Shown here: one piece after another, positions 18,558 through 26,035 of the stretch | How positions within the stretch are numbered: the first letter of the stretch is position 1 | Layout: every line of letters begins with the position of its first letter | NCBI RefSeq assembly: GCF_900637295.1 | Contig: NZ_LR134363.1 | Span: forward strand, 2,294,001-2,358,000 | Reading direction: 5' to 3' | From: Actinomyces slackii | GTDB lineage: Bacteria; Actinomycetota; Actinomycetes; Actinomycetales; Actinomycetaceae | Length of the DNA: 64,000 nt | Notes under the pieces: model-generated | Told to the model about the DNA's origin: nothing | The model's database searches: none | Seen by the model: the letters and a program-made list of their open reading frames with translations, nothing else | Made by a program: the position numbers and the translations under genes

Positions 18558-18812
18558 TCACTGCTGGGGCGTGCCCTCGGGATTCTGAGGCGCGGTCTGC
18601 CCGGACTGCGTGGGCTGGGTGTAGTAGGTCCCCTCCTGGGGCTGCTGGATTTGCGCGGGGGCGTCGTCATCCTCGCGCAACTCCTTGACCTCCTTCTTGA
18701 AGACCTTCATGGACTGGCCAACGCTCTTGGCGATATCGGGCAGTCGTCCGGCCCCGAAGACCAGGATGACAAGGACGACAAGAACAACGATCTGCCACGG
18801 TGACAGCCTCAT
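18558..18812 (-). CDS. tatA: Sec-independent translocase TatA
   Basis: Small single-pass membrane protein of 84 residues that forms the Tat pore. It has one N-terminal membrane segment (QIVVLVVLVILVFGAGRLPD), followed by the hinge and the amphipathic helix IAKSVGQSMKVFKKEVKEL, then an acidic, Gln/Pro/Thr-rich tail. Unlike most TatA proteins, the hinge is FGAGRLPD rather than FGxxKLP, as is common in actinobacteria. ATG 18812 has GAGGGA about 6 bases upstream; the longer frame from 18887 is unlikely. It is immediately upstream of tatC. Confidence 0.93.
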   Translation of the reverse strand: MRLSPWQIVVLVVLVILVFGAGRLPDIAKSVGQSMKVFKKEVKELREDDDAPAQIQQPQEGTYYTQPTQSGQTAPQNPEGTPQQ

Positions 18813-18932
18813 AGTCGTTCCCTCACTTCCGCTGGATGCATATGCGTACGCGCACGAGTCTAGCGCCCCCGCGACGGTGGTCCGCACCAGCGCCGCCTGC
18901 CGCGCACCTGTGGGCCCGGTAGATCAGTCATC

Positions 18933-19937
18933 TCAGTCATCGTGCGGCGACGCCTCCCCGTAGGCGGCCAGGGCCAGGCGGGCCTGCTGGCCGGCCCGCT
19001 CCGCCAGGGACGCGGGCTCGACGCTGACCAGATGGGCCCCCGCGCTGAGAACCAGGCCGGTCAGCCAGTCCTCGTCGCGGCCCTCGACGACGGCGCGGAT
19101 GGTGCCCTGAGGGGTCTGCTCCACACTGAGGCACTCGATCTGCTCGGTCAGCCACCGCCCGGTGGGCCTGAGCGTGAGGATGGCCTGGGGCAGCTGGTCG
19201 TCCTGCTGGCTGCGCGAGGCACGGTGGGGGGCCGCCGGGTGCTCCAGGACGGTGGCGGACAGGATCCGGTCCAGGCGGAAGGTCCGCCTGGCGCCGGCGC
19301 TCAAGCACCATCCGAGCAGGGCCAGGTGGGCGCCGTCGGAGACCAGCTCGATGGGGTCGACCTGGCGCTGGGAGCGGGCATCGGTGGCCGAGACGTAGTC
19401 CAGCTCCAGTCGGCGCCCAGCCGCCAGGGCGGTGCGAACCGCCGCCAGGACCTCGCCCGAGCGGGTCGAGCGGGCCTGATCGGCGCCGCTGGCCTCATCG
19501 GGCGGCTCACCGGCCCGCTCGCCCTCGACCCGGGGCCCGTGGGCGACCAGGAGCTCGGCGATGGCACGCTCAGCTGAGACCAGAGCTGCCGCGGCTGCGG
19601 CATCGTCAGCCAGGAGGGGGGCGAGCACGCGCAGGGACAGGACCAGGGACAGGGCCTCCTGGCGCGACAGGCGCACGGGACGGTCCAGCCCCAGGGGCTC
19701 GGCCAGGCTGAGGTAGCCGGCCTCGAAGTCGGCGGCGTTGAAGTCCACGAGGTCGCCGGGCAGGCCACCGGGCAGGCCCGAGACCCACAGGGTGTTGACG
19801 TCGGCCTCGATCTGGTGGGGCGTGACCCCGAAGTGCCCGGCGGCCTCGGCGATGGTGGCGCCCTCGTTATGCGCCACCCAGGCGGGCAGGGCCAGGAGGC
19901 GGGCCAGGCGCTCGGTTGACGAGGGGCGCGCCATCAC
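18933..19937 (-). CDS. pafC: WYL-domain transcriptional activator PafC
   Basis: Regulator of 334 residues with an N-terminal winged helix-turn-helix (ERLARLLALPAWVAHNEG, then ATIAEAAGHFGV) and a WYL domain (RRLELDYVSATDARSQRQVD) plus C-terminal extension. With PafB it forms the LexA/RecA-independent DNA-damage activator described in mycobacteria. GTG 19937 (or ATG 19934) overlaps the pafB stop, indicating coupled translation. WYL domains sense nucleic-acid ligands. No Pup-proteasome gene is present in the window, although pafBC are often near those genes. Confidence 0.9.
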   Translation of the reverse strand: MMARPSSTERLARLLALPAWVAHNEGATIAEAAGHFGVTPHQIEADVNTLWVSGLPGGLPGDLVDFNAADFEAGYLSLAEPLGLDRPVRLSRQEALSLVLSLRVLAPLLADDAAAAAALVSAERAIAELLVAHGPRVEGERAGEPPDEASGADQARSTRSGEVLAAVRTALAAGRRLELDYVSATDARSQRQVDPIELVSDGAHLALLGWCLSAGARRTFRLDRILSATVLEHPAAPHRASRSQQDDQLPQAILTLRPTGRWLTEQIECLSVEQTPQGTIRAVVEGRDEDWLTGLVLSAGAHLVSVEPASLAERAGQQARLALAAYGEASPHDD

Positions 19938-20926
19938 CGCTCACCCCCGCATGCCCGGGCGGCCCCGCGCAGATGCTCGACAACCGCCTCGCGCAGCTCG
20001 GCGGGCTCAAGGACGATGACGGCGGGCCCCAGGCCGGCCAGGGCCCCGGCGAAGGAGAAGGGATCGGTGTAGTCAACGGCCACCACGTCGCGGCCCTCCA
20101 CAGCGGCCTGGCTCACCTGGCTCACGTGACCTGCGGCTGAGGGCTGCGCGCTCCGCCCCGCCAGGCGCAGGGCCAGGGCCCGTCCCGGCATGATGGCCAG
20201 CAGCGCGCTGCGCGGCTCAGGAGCGACGCGCTCGCTGCGCCTGAAGGCGCCGGCCCGCCCCAGGGGCGTGACCCGCCCGATGATGCGGGCCAGGCGGAAG
20301 GTACGCCTGCGGCCCGCCTCAACTGCCTCCAGGTACCAGGCTCCCTCGCTCATGCGCAGATGATGGGGCTCGACTGTGCGGGCCCTCCTCGTGCCCGAAT
20401 GCGCCGAGGCGTAGTCGAAGGCCACCAGGCGGCGCTCGTCGACGGCGGTCACCAGGGCCTCGGGGATCTGCTCACCGGCCAGGTCCGCGCTCAGGGACGG
20501 CACGGCATGCTCTTCCGGTGCGGGGCCCTGGCTGTCGGGGCCGCTCCCAGTGCGCTGGGTGACCGCCCGCAGCTTCGTCAGCGCCCGGCGAGCCGTGGCC
20601 GGGAGGGTGCCGTGGCGCCAGGCGGAGGCCGCCAGGTCCAGAGCGGCGGCCTGGGCCGCGTCCAGGTGAAGCGGGGCCAGGGCGTAGTCGCCCTCCTCGA
20701 TGCGATAGCGCGGCTCCTCGGCCGGGCCGGAGGTGCTCAGCTCGATGCCCAGGTCACGCAGCATCTCCTTGTCCCGCTCGAGCATTCGCCGCGCCGAGGC
20801 CGGCTTGGCGGCATAGCCGGCCACGCCCTCGATGATCTCGGCGGCGCTCATCCCGGTCTCGGTGTTGCGCAGGGAGAGCACCAGGTTGACCAGGCGCTCC
20901 TCGGCACTGCGGGTCGGCTCGCTCAC
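19934..20926 (-). CDS. pafB: WYL-domain transcriptional activator PafB
   Basis: Regulator of about 330 residues, paralogous to PafC: N-terminal helix-turn-helix (SAEERLVNLVLSLRNTETG, then MSAAEIIEGVAGY) and a WYL domain (RRLVAFDYASAHSGTRRART). The GTG start at 20926 is chosen because TACGCT lies seven bases upstream and no Shine-Dalgarno is seen; the frame is open to 21088 but would overlap the divergent DUF3866 gene. Its stop overlaps the pafC start. Together they would activate DNA-repair genes after damage. Expression from a leaderless promoter is inferred. Confidence 0.9.
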   Translation of the reverse strand: MSEPTRSAEERLVNLVLSLRNTETGMSAAEIIEGVAGYAAKPASARRMLERDKEMLRDLGIELSTSGPAEEPRYRIEEGDYALAPLHLDAAQAAALDLAASAWRHGTLPATARRALTKLRAVTQRTGSGPDSQGPAPEEHAVPSLSADLAGEQIPEALVTAVDERRLVAFDYASAHSGTRRARTVEPHHLRMSEGAWYLEAVEAGRRRTFRLARIIGRVTPLGRAGAFRRSERVAPEPRSALLAIMPGRALALRLAGRSAQPSAAGHVSQVSQAAVEGRDVVAVDYTDPFSFAGALAGLGPAVIVLEPAELREAVVEHLRGAARACGGER

Positions 20927-21024
20927 GGCGCCCAGCGTAGGCGCAGGCCTGGTCCGCCGGGGCATGGCGCGCGGGCCGGACAGCGGCCTGAGCAGCCCCG
21001 GGCAGGCCTGGGTAGGCTGGCACC

Positions 21025-22233
21025 ATGATGTGGCGCGATGGCGTAGTGACGGGTGAGGGCCAGAGCTGGGGCGCGGGCACCGGCGCATGCGCCCAGGTGG
21101 AGGTGGAGATCATCGCGGCCCCTGAGGGCGCCCAGTCCCTCAGGGCCGGGCAGCGCATCACGGCGGTGGCCTATGAGGCGCTCACCGGCCTGCCCGGGCC
21201 CGGTGAGCGCCTGCGCCTGGAGGTCTCGGCACTGGACCGCGGCCTGGGAACCGGCGGGCACGCCATGGTGACCGCCCGGCTCGACGTCCTGCCGCCCGAC
21301 CCGGTCCGCGCGGGCCACCTGGTCAAGGCGCGCTACATGCCCGACCAGGTCATGGTCACCGGGGTCGATGAGCAGGGCAGTGAGCATCACGGCCTGCTCT
21401 CGGCGCCCATCGGCGAGCTCGGCCTGGAGGGGATGCCCGTGGTGGTGGCCGATCTTCACTCCAGCCTGCCGGCGATCCTAGCCGGCCTGCGCGCCGTCAC
21501 TCCCGAGGCATCCCCCGGGGCATCGCAGGACCTTCCGCAGGCGCCCCGGGCCGTCTACATCATGACCGACGGCGGGGCCCTGCCCCTGCCCTACTCGCGC
21601 ACCTGCGCCGCCCTGACCAAGGCCGGATGGCTGTCCGGGACGGTCAGCGCCGGCCAGGCCTGGGGCGGCGACGTCGAGGCGGTCTCCCTTCACAACGCGC
21701 TGCTCGCGGCGCGCCATGTGCTGGCAGCCGAGGTCGTCGTCGTCATCCAGGGGCCCGGCAACCTGGGGACGGGAACGCCCTGGGGCTTCTCCGGGGTGGC
21801 CTGCGGGGAGGCGGTCAACGCGGTGGCGGCGCTGGGGGGCAGGGCGGTGGCCTGCCTGCGCGTCTCCCAGGCCGATCCCCGCCCCCGCCACAGGGGCGTC
21901 TCCCACCACTCCATCACCGCCTATGGTCGCGTCGCCCTGGCCGCTGCCGATATCGCGGTGCCCGAGCTGCCCGGAGAGCTGGGTGAGCAGGTGCGCCTCG
22001 AGGCCCAGGCCCTGGTCGGGCTTGCCCAGCGGGCGGGCCATCGCCTGGTGCCCGTGCGCCTTGACGGCCTGGACCTGGCCCTGGAGGGGGTGCGGGAGGC
22101 CACCGGGGTGCGCCTGTCCACCATGGGGCGCGGGCTTGAGGCCGACCCTGCCGCCTTCCTGGCCGCCGCCGCCGCCGGGCGCCGGGCGCGCGGCCTGCTG
22201 GAGGCCGGCGCCGTCGGGCCCGCAGGCTCATGA
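21025..22233 (+). CDS. DUF3866 family protein
   Basis: Protein of 402 residues matching the DUF3866 family, conserved in actinobacteria and often found beside pafBC or proteasome-related genes. Recognisable stretches include HGLLSAPIGELGLEGMPVVV, YIMTDGGALPLPYSRTCAAL and VVIQGPGNLGTGTPWGFSG. The last resembles a nucleotide- or phosphate-binding loop, but the biochemical role is unknown. TAGGCT lies six bases before the ATG, giving a leaderless start divergent from pafB. Its TGA overlaps the ATG of the downstream histidine kinase, suggesting co-expression with a two-component system. Confidence 0.82.
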   Translation: MMWRDGVVTGEGQSWGAGTGACAQVEVEIIAAPEGAQSLRAGQRITAVAYEALTGLPGPGERLRLEVSALDRGLGTGGHAMVTARLDVLPPDPVRAGHLVKARYMPDQVMVTGVDEQGSEHHGLLSAPIGELGLEGMPVVVADLHSSLPAILAGLRAVTPEASPGASQDLPQAPRAVYIMTDGGALPLPYSRTCAALTKAGWLSGTVSAGQAWGGDVEAVSLHNALLAARHVLAAEVVVVIQGPGNLGTGTPWGFSGVACGEAVNAVAALGGRAVACLRVSQADPRPRHRGVSHHSITAYGRVALAAADIAVPELPGELGEQVRLEAQALVGLAQRAGHRLVPVRLDGLDLALEGVREATGVRLSTMGRGLEADPAAFLAAAAAGRRARGLLEAGAVGPAGS

Positions 22234-23591
22234 GCGCGCCTTCGGGCGCCTCCACACAAGCGGGCACGCCCCTGGCCGCAGTACCCTCCCCCTACGACTG
22301 GAGCCGGCGCTGCCGCAGGATCCCACCGGGCGCTGCCCGGCGCGGACTGCCCGCCGTCGATGTGGCCTGGAGCGCCCTCTTCCTGGCGGTGGCCTACCGC
22401 AACCTCGACTTCATCCTGGACTACGGGGCCTACACGGTCTACGTGCTCAACCTCGCCCTGTGCCTGGGCCTGGCCCTCGTTCAGCTGGTGCGCCTGACCC
22501 GCCTGCGCGCCGCATTCATCGCCACCTTCGCCCTCCTTGCCGCCTACGCCCTGCTGGTGGTGCTCTCCCCGGTCAACCTGGGGGTCGATCCGATCATCAT
22601 CACCGCGGTCACCACCCTGCACGCCGTCACCCGCTGGGAGCCCGACCGGCGCTGGGGCACCGCTGCCCTCCTGCTGGCCCTGGCCGGTGCGGTGATCAAC
22701 CCGGCCGCCATCATGGCCATCCGCTTCCAGGCCGCCAGCACCGGGATCCTGCTCATCCCCCTCATGCTGATCTGCCTGGTCTTCGTGGGGACGGTCATCG
22801 TGACCCACCTGCACGCCTCCTCCCGGCGCCGCGCCGCCGAGGACCACGCCCAGGAGGTCCGCAGCGCGATGGCCGCCGCATCCTCTGCGGCCACCGCGGC
22901 GGTGGCCACCGAGCGCCTGAGCATGGCCCGCGAGCTCCACGACCTGGTGGGCCACAGTCTCACGGCGGTCACCGTCCAGGCCTCCACCGGGCTGGCCCTG
23001 GGCGAGCCCGAGCAGATGCGCAGCGCCCTGGAGTCCGTGCGGGAGTCGGCCAGCGCCTCCCTGGACTCGGTGCGCGAGCTCGTGAGGGCCCTGCGCTCCC
23101 AGGCCCACCAGACCACCGCCCTGGCCGACCTGCGGACCATCCCCGACCTGATCGCCACCGCCCGCAGCGCCGGGCGCCGGGTGGAGGCCGAGCTGCCCGA
23201 GCAGGCGGTGCTGGAGACCTGGAGCGAGCACTGGTCGATGATGCAGCGCCTGACCCTGGTGCGCCTGGTGGGTGAGGCCCTGACCAACGCCGTCAAGCAC
23301 GGCGCCGGGCCCATCGAGATGCGCTTGAGCCTGCGCCAGGGCCACTGCCACCTGGAGGTGATCAATGAGGTGATCAATGAGGTGATCAACGCCCGAAGCC
23401 CCGAGCGGCGGGACGGCCACGCGCAGGGCGCAGGAGCGGGCTACGGCCTCATCGGCCTGGAGGAGCGCCTGCGCCTGGCCGGGGGCCGCCTTGAGGCCTC
23501 CGCACTCACGCTTCCCGACGGCGCCCCCGGCTTCCGTCTGAAGGCCTCCTTCCCCGTCAACGCCTCCCCCGGCCCAGCACCTCAGGAGTGA
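22230..23591 (+). CDS. NarL-type sensor histidine kinase
   Basis: Membrane sensor kinase of 453 residues. About five or six hydrophobic segments (residues 40-200) are followed by a HisKA_3 dimerisation domain with the phospho-accepting His in MARELHDLVGHSLTAV (about residue 236). The ATPase domain has the N-box GEALTNAVKHG and the G2-like motif GYGLIGLEERLRL. Between them a 12-bp unit repeated three times encodes EVINEVINEVIN where the G1 region would be, and the canonical DxG motif is absent, as in several short actinobacterial kinases. It overlaps the DUF3866 gene and precedes the response regulator by 4 bp. Confidence 0.9.
   Translation: MSAPSGASTQAGTPLAAVPSPYDWSRRCRRIPPGAARRGLPAVDVAWSALFLAVAYRNLDFILDYGAYTVYVLNLALCLGLALVQLVRLTRLRAAFIATFALLAAYALLVVLSPVNLGVDPIIITAVTTLHAVTRWEPDRRWGTAALLLALAGAVINPAAIMAIRFQAASTGILLIPLMLICLVFVGTVIVTHLHASSRRRAAEDHAQEVRSAMAAASSAATAAVATERLSMARELHDLVGHSLTAVTVQASTGLALGEPEQMRSALESVRESASASLDSVRELVRALRSQAHQTTALADLRTIPDLIATARSAGRRVEAELPEQAVLETWSEHWSMMQRLTLVRLVGEALTNAVKHGAGPIEMRLSLRQGHCHLEVINEVINEVINARSPERRDGHAQGAGAGYGLIGLEERLRLAGGRLEASALTLPDGAPGFRLKASFPVNASPGPAPQE
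23355..23390 (+). repeat. 12-bp in-frame tandem repeat (3 copies)
   Basis: Unit GAGGTGATCAAT occurs three times (the last ends AAC), encoding EVIN x3 within the ATPase domain of the histidine kinase. It is in frame, so copy-number change would lengthen or shorten the protein by four residues without breaking it. Confidence 0.9.
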
Positions 23592-23595
23592 TGAG

Positions 23596-24360
23596 ATGAC
23601 GACGATCCGCGTGGCGATCGTTGACGACCAGCACCTGCTCGTCTCCGCCTTCAGCGCTCTTATCGGAGCCCAGGCGGACATGGAGGTCGCGATCACGGCC
23701 AGCAATGGGCGCCAGGCCCTGGAGCGCCTCAGCGCCGAGCTCCGGCAGGCCCGGGGCGCGGCGCCCCTGGTCGTGCTCATGGACCTGCGCATGCCGGTCA
23801 TGGACGGCATCGGCGCCATCGCGTCGCTGCGCGCCCACCAGGCCAGTGCAGGCCTGCCCATCCTGGTGCTGACCACCTTCGATGACGAGGAGCTGGTGCT
23901 GGCATCCCTGCGAGCCGGCACCAACGGATTCCTGCTCAAGGACGCCTCCCCCGAGGTCCTCCTTGAGGCGATCCGGGTGGTCGCCCAGGGCGGGGCGTGG
24001 CTGGACCCGACGATCACCGGCACGGTGCTGGCCCACCTGGAGGGCCATCCCGACGCCGGACCGCCCACCGCGGGCGGGCGCGCGGCACCGGGCCCAGCGC
24101 CGTCCTTGGAGCCCAGCCCGATCCCTGGCGGGCTCTACGAGCCCCTGACCCCGCGGGAGGAGGCGGTACTGGCCCTGGTGTGCCAGGGCCAATCCAACGC
24201 CGGAATCGCCCAGCGCCTCTACCTGGCCGAGTCCACGATCAAGACGCATGTCAAGGCGATCTTGGGCAAGACGGGGTGCACCAACCGCGTCGAGCTGGTC
24301 ATCCACGCCTTCGCCGTCGGCCTGGTGCCCCTGCCCCGCGTGAACCAGGGGCACCGGTAG
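23596..24360 (+). CDS. LuxR/NarL-family response regulator
   Basis: Response regulator of 254 residues. The receiver domain begins VAIVDDQHLLVSAF, has the phospho-accepting Asp in VVLMDLRMPVMDG (about D63) and the conserved Thr/Lys (VLTTFDDEE, FLLKDASPE). A Pro/Ala/Gly-rich linker (about residues 155-185) leads to a LuxR-type helix-turn-helix (LTPREEAVLALVCQGQSN, STIKTHVKAILGKTG). It has AGGAG before the ATG and follows the kinase closely. The likely target is the nearby ABC exporter (25271-27669), but this is inference. Confidence 0.92.
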   Translation: MTTIRVAIVDDQHLLVSAFSALIGAQADMEVAITASNGRQALERLSAELRQARGAAPLVVLMDLRMPVMDGIGAIASLRAHQASAGLPILVLTTFDDEELVLASLRAGTNGFLLKDASPEVLLEAIRVVAQGGAWLDPTITGTVLAHLEGHPDAGPPTAGGRAAPGPAPSLEPSPIPGGLYEPLTPREEAVLALVCQGQSNAGIAQRLYLAESTIKTHVKAILGKTGCTNRVELVIHAFAVGLVPLPRVNQGHR

Positions 24361-24380
24361 ACCCTCGTTGGAGGCGCGCC

Positions 24381-25115
24381 TCAGGACATGAAGACGTTGG
24401 CGATACCGCCCTGCTCGTTGCGGGTCACCGACAGCATGTAGGACTCGCCTCGGCTGTCGGTGATCCGGTAGCCGGTGGTCACTCCCGCGTCCTCGCGGCT
24501 CAGCGACCAGCCGGGCATGAGGTGGACCAGGCCGTGCAGGGACCAGTCGATGTCGTCCACGGCCATGACATAGCGAGTCAGTGAGGGGAAGAGCCTGCCC
24601 AGGGTGAGCTCGGGAACCGGGACGGAGAGATCGTCCAGGAGGAAGACCTGTCGGGAGCCCGCCCCTCCGGTGGCCCCCGAGTAGTAGAGGGCCGTGGGCC
24701 CGAAGATCTCCGTGGCGGCCATGCCGACGTCGTGCGACAGCGAGGTGATGACATCGACCTGGTCGTCCTGCGGGCGCACGGCGTAGGGGACCTCCTCGCG
24801 CTGAAGGATGTCCAGGCTGTGGCGCGCCCCGAATATGGGAATGCGGGCGGCGGCGGGGTCCTGGCCGGTGAACGGGGCGAAGGGAGCGGCGAATCCCCAC
24901 AGCAGGGTGGCCGGATCCACGGCGATGGAGGCCAGGACCTGGCCGGTGGCCGTGATCTTCCCGCGCTCGGAGCTGAAGACGAAGCGGCGCTCTGGAAGGT
25001 TGACGCTCCAGTCGTACTCCCCCAGCCGCTGCTCCAGGATCTCGGCGAGCATCTCCTGACGGACGAGGGCGTAGATGGCCGCGCGCTGGCCGACCCGACG
25101 GAGCTGAGGAATCAC
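24381..25115 (-). CDS. DUF6882-like hypothetical protein
   Basis: Cytoplasmic protein of about 244 residues. The region YDWSVNLPERRFVF, then ATLLWGFAAPFAPF, then SHDVGMAATEIFGPTALYYSG resembles the DUF6882 layout of a WSV strand, a LWGxAxP tryptophan motif and a C-terminal helix, although the match is from memory and weak. GTG 25115 is preferred because TAACGT lies seven bases upstream; in-frame GTG 25124 overlaps that element. It is convergent with the response regulator and divergent from the ABC exporter. Possibly an immunity or stress protein, but no function is assigned. Confidence 0.5.
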   Translation of the reverse strand: MIPQLRRVGQRAAIYALVRQEMLAEILEQRLGEYDWSVNLPERRFVFSSERGKITATGQVLASIAVDPATLLWGFAAPFAPFTGQDPAAARIPIFGARHSLDILQREEVPYAVRPQDDQVDVITSLSHDVGMAATEIFGPTALYYSGATGGAGSRQVFLLDDLSVPVPELTLGRLFPSLTRYVMAVDDIDWSLHGLVHLMPGWSLSREDAGVTTGYRITDSRGESYMLSVTRNEQGGIANVFMS

Positions 25116-25157
25116 GCCGCACACGTTAGCAAAAGATCACAGGAAGGTTACGTAGCA

Positions 25158-25202
25158 GTGCCCCGCCAGGTGTCCTCCTCCTGCGGGAGGAGGAGCGGGC
25201 AC
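25158..25202. other. two-tier hairpin upstream of ABC exporter
   Basis: An inner perfect 9-bp stem pairs 25173-25181 with 25186-25194 around TGCG. An outer imperfect stem pairs GTGCCCCGC (25158-25166) with GCGGGCAC (25195-25202). It lies between the divergent hypothetical gene and the ABC ATPase gene. It could be a leader structure or a transcription terminator/attenuator. No U-tract. Confidence 0.4.
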
Positions 25203-25270
25203 GGTGACGGCGCGCACCGCGATCCCTGGTGGGGATCTGCCGGACGGGTGGGACGGGGAGCATCACTGCC

Positions 25271-26035
25271 ATGAGTACTGCTACCGCGCCGAGCGCGCCT
25301 GCCGGGCTACGGCTGATCAATGTCACCAAGTCCTTCGGCCACCAGGAGGTGCTGCGATCCTTGAGCCTGACCGCCCGCCCCGGGCGCGTCTACGGCCTGC
25401 TGGGCCTCAACGGCGCGGGCAAGTCCACGGCCTTCAACGTGGCCCTGGGCCTGCTGCGCCCCGACACCGGGGCCGTGGAGATCCAGGGATCGGCCCTCAC
25501 CCGCCAGAGCCTGGCCCAGGTGGGGGCGGCCATCAACGGTCCCGCGCTCTTCCCCCAGCTCTCCGCCCGGCGCAACCTGCTGGTCCACTGCCGGCTGACC
25601 GGCACCGACCCCGCGGTGATCGGCCCCCTCCTGGAGCGCGTGGGCCTGGGCCAGGCAGGCTCCAAGCGGGCCGGGGCCTTCTCCACCGGGATGAAGGTGC
25701 GCCTGTCCCTGGCCATGGCGCTGCTGACCGACCCCCAGGTCCTCATCCTCGATGAGCCCCAGAACGGCCTGGACCCCCAGGGCATCATCGAGCTGCGCGA
25801 CCTCGTGCGCGCCCTGGCCTCCCAGGGGCGCACCCTGGTGGTCTCCAGCCACCAGCTCGGGGAGATCGCCCACATGTGCGACGATCTGGGCGTGCTGGCG
25901 TCGGGATCGCTGGTCTACGAGGGGCCCCTGGAGGACTTCGCCGGCACCGATGACCCCCAGGCCCTGGAGGCCGCCTTCCTTCGCGCCGTGGGCGCCACCG
26001 ATCCGACCCACGCCACCGAGGCGGTGGCATCATGA
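25271..26035 (+). CDS. ABC transporter ATP-binding protein
   Basis: ATPase of 254 residues from a drug/peptide-type exporter. Walker A GLNGAGKST (about residues 45-53), a CcmA/LanF-like signature FSTGMKVRLSLAMALL, Walker B VLILDEPQNGLDPQG and the switch His (VVSSHQLGEI). ATG 25271 is chosen because the alignment begins at LRLINVTKSFG. Its last codons overlap the permease start (ATGA). Adjacency to a NarL two-component pair is like lantibiotic-immunity (LanFEG) and antibiotic-efflux loci. Confidence 0.9.
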   Translation: MSTATAPSAPAGLRLINVTKSFGHQEVLRSLSLTARPGRVYGLLGLNGAGKSTAFNVALGLLRPDTGAVEIQGSALTRQSLAQVGAAINGPALFPQLSARRNLLVHCRLTGTDPAVIGPLLERVGLGQAGSKRAGAFSTGMKVRLSLAMALLTDPQVLILDEPQNGLDPQGIIELRDLVRALASQGRTLVVSSHQLGEIAHMCDDLGVLASGSLVYEGPLEDFAGTDDPQALEAAFLRAVGATDPTHATEAVAS

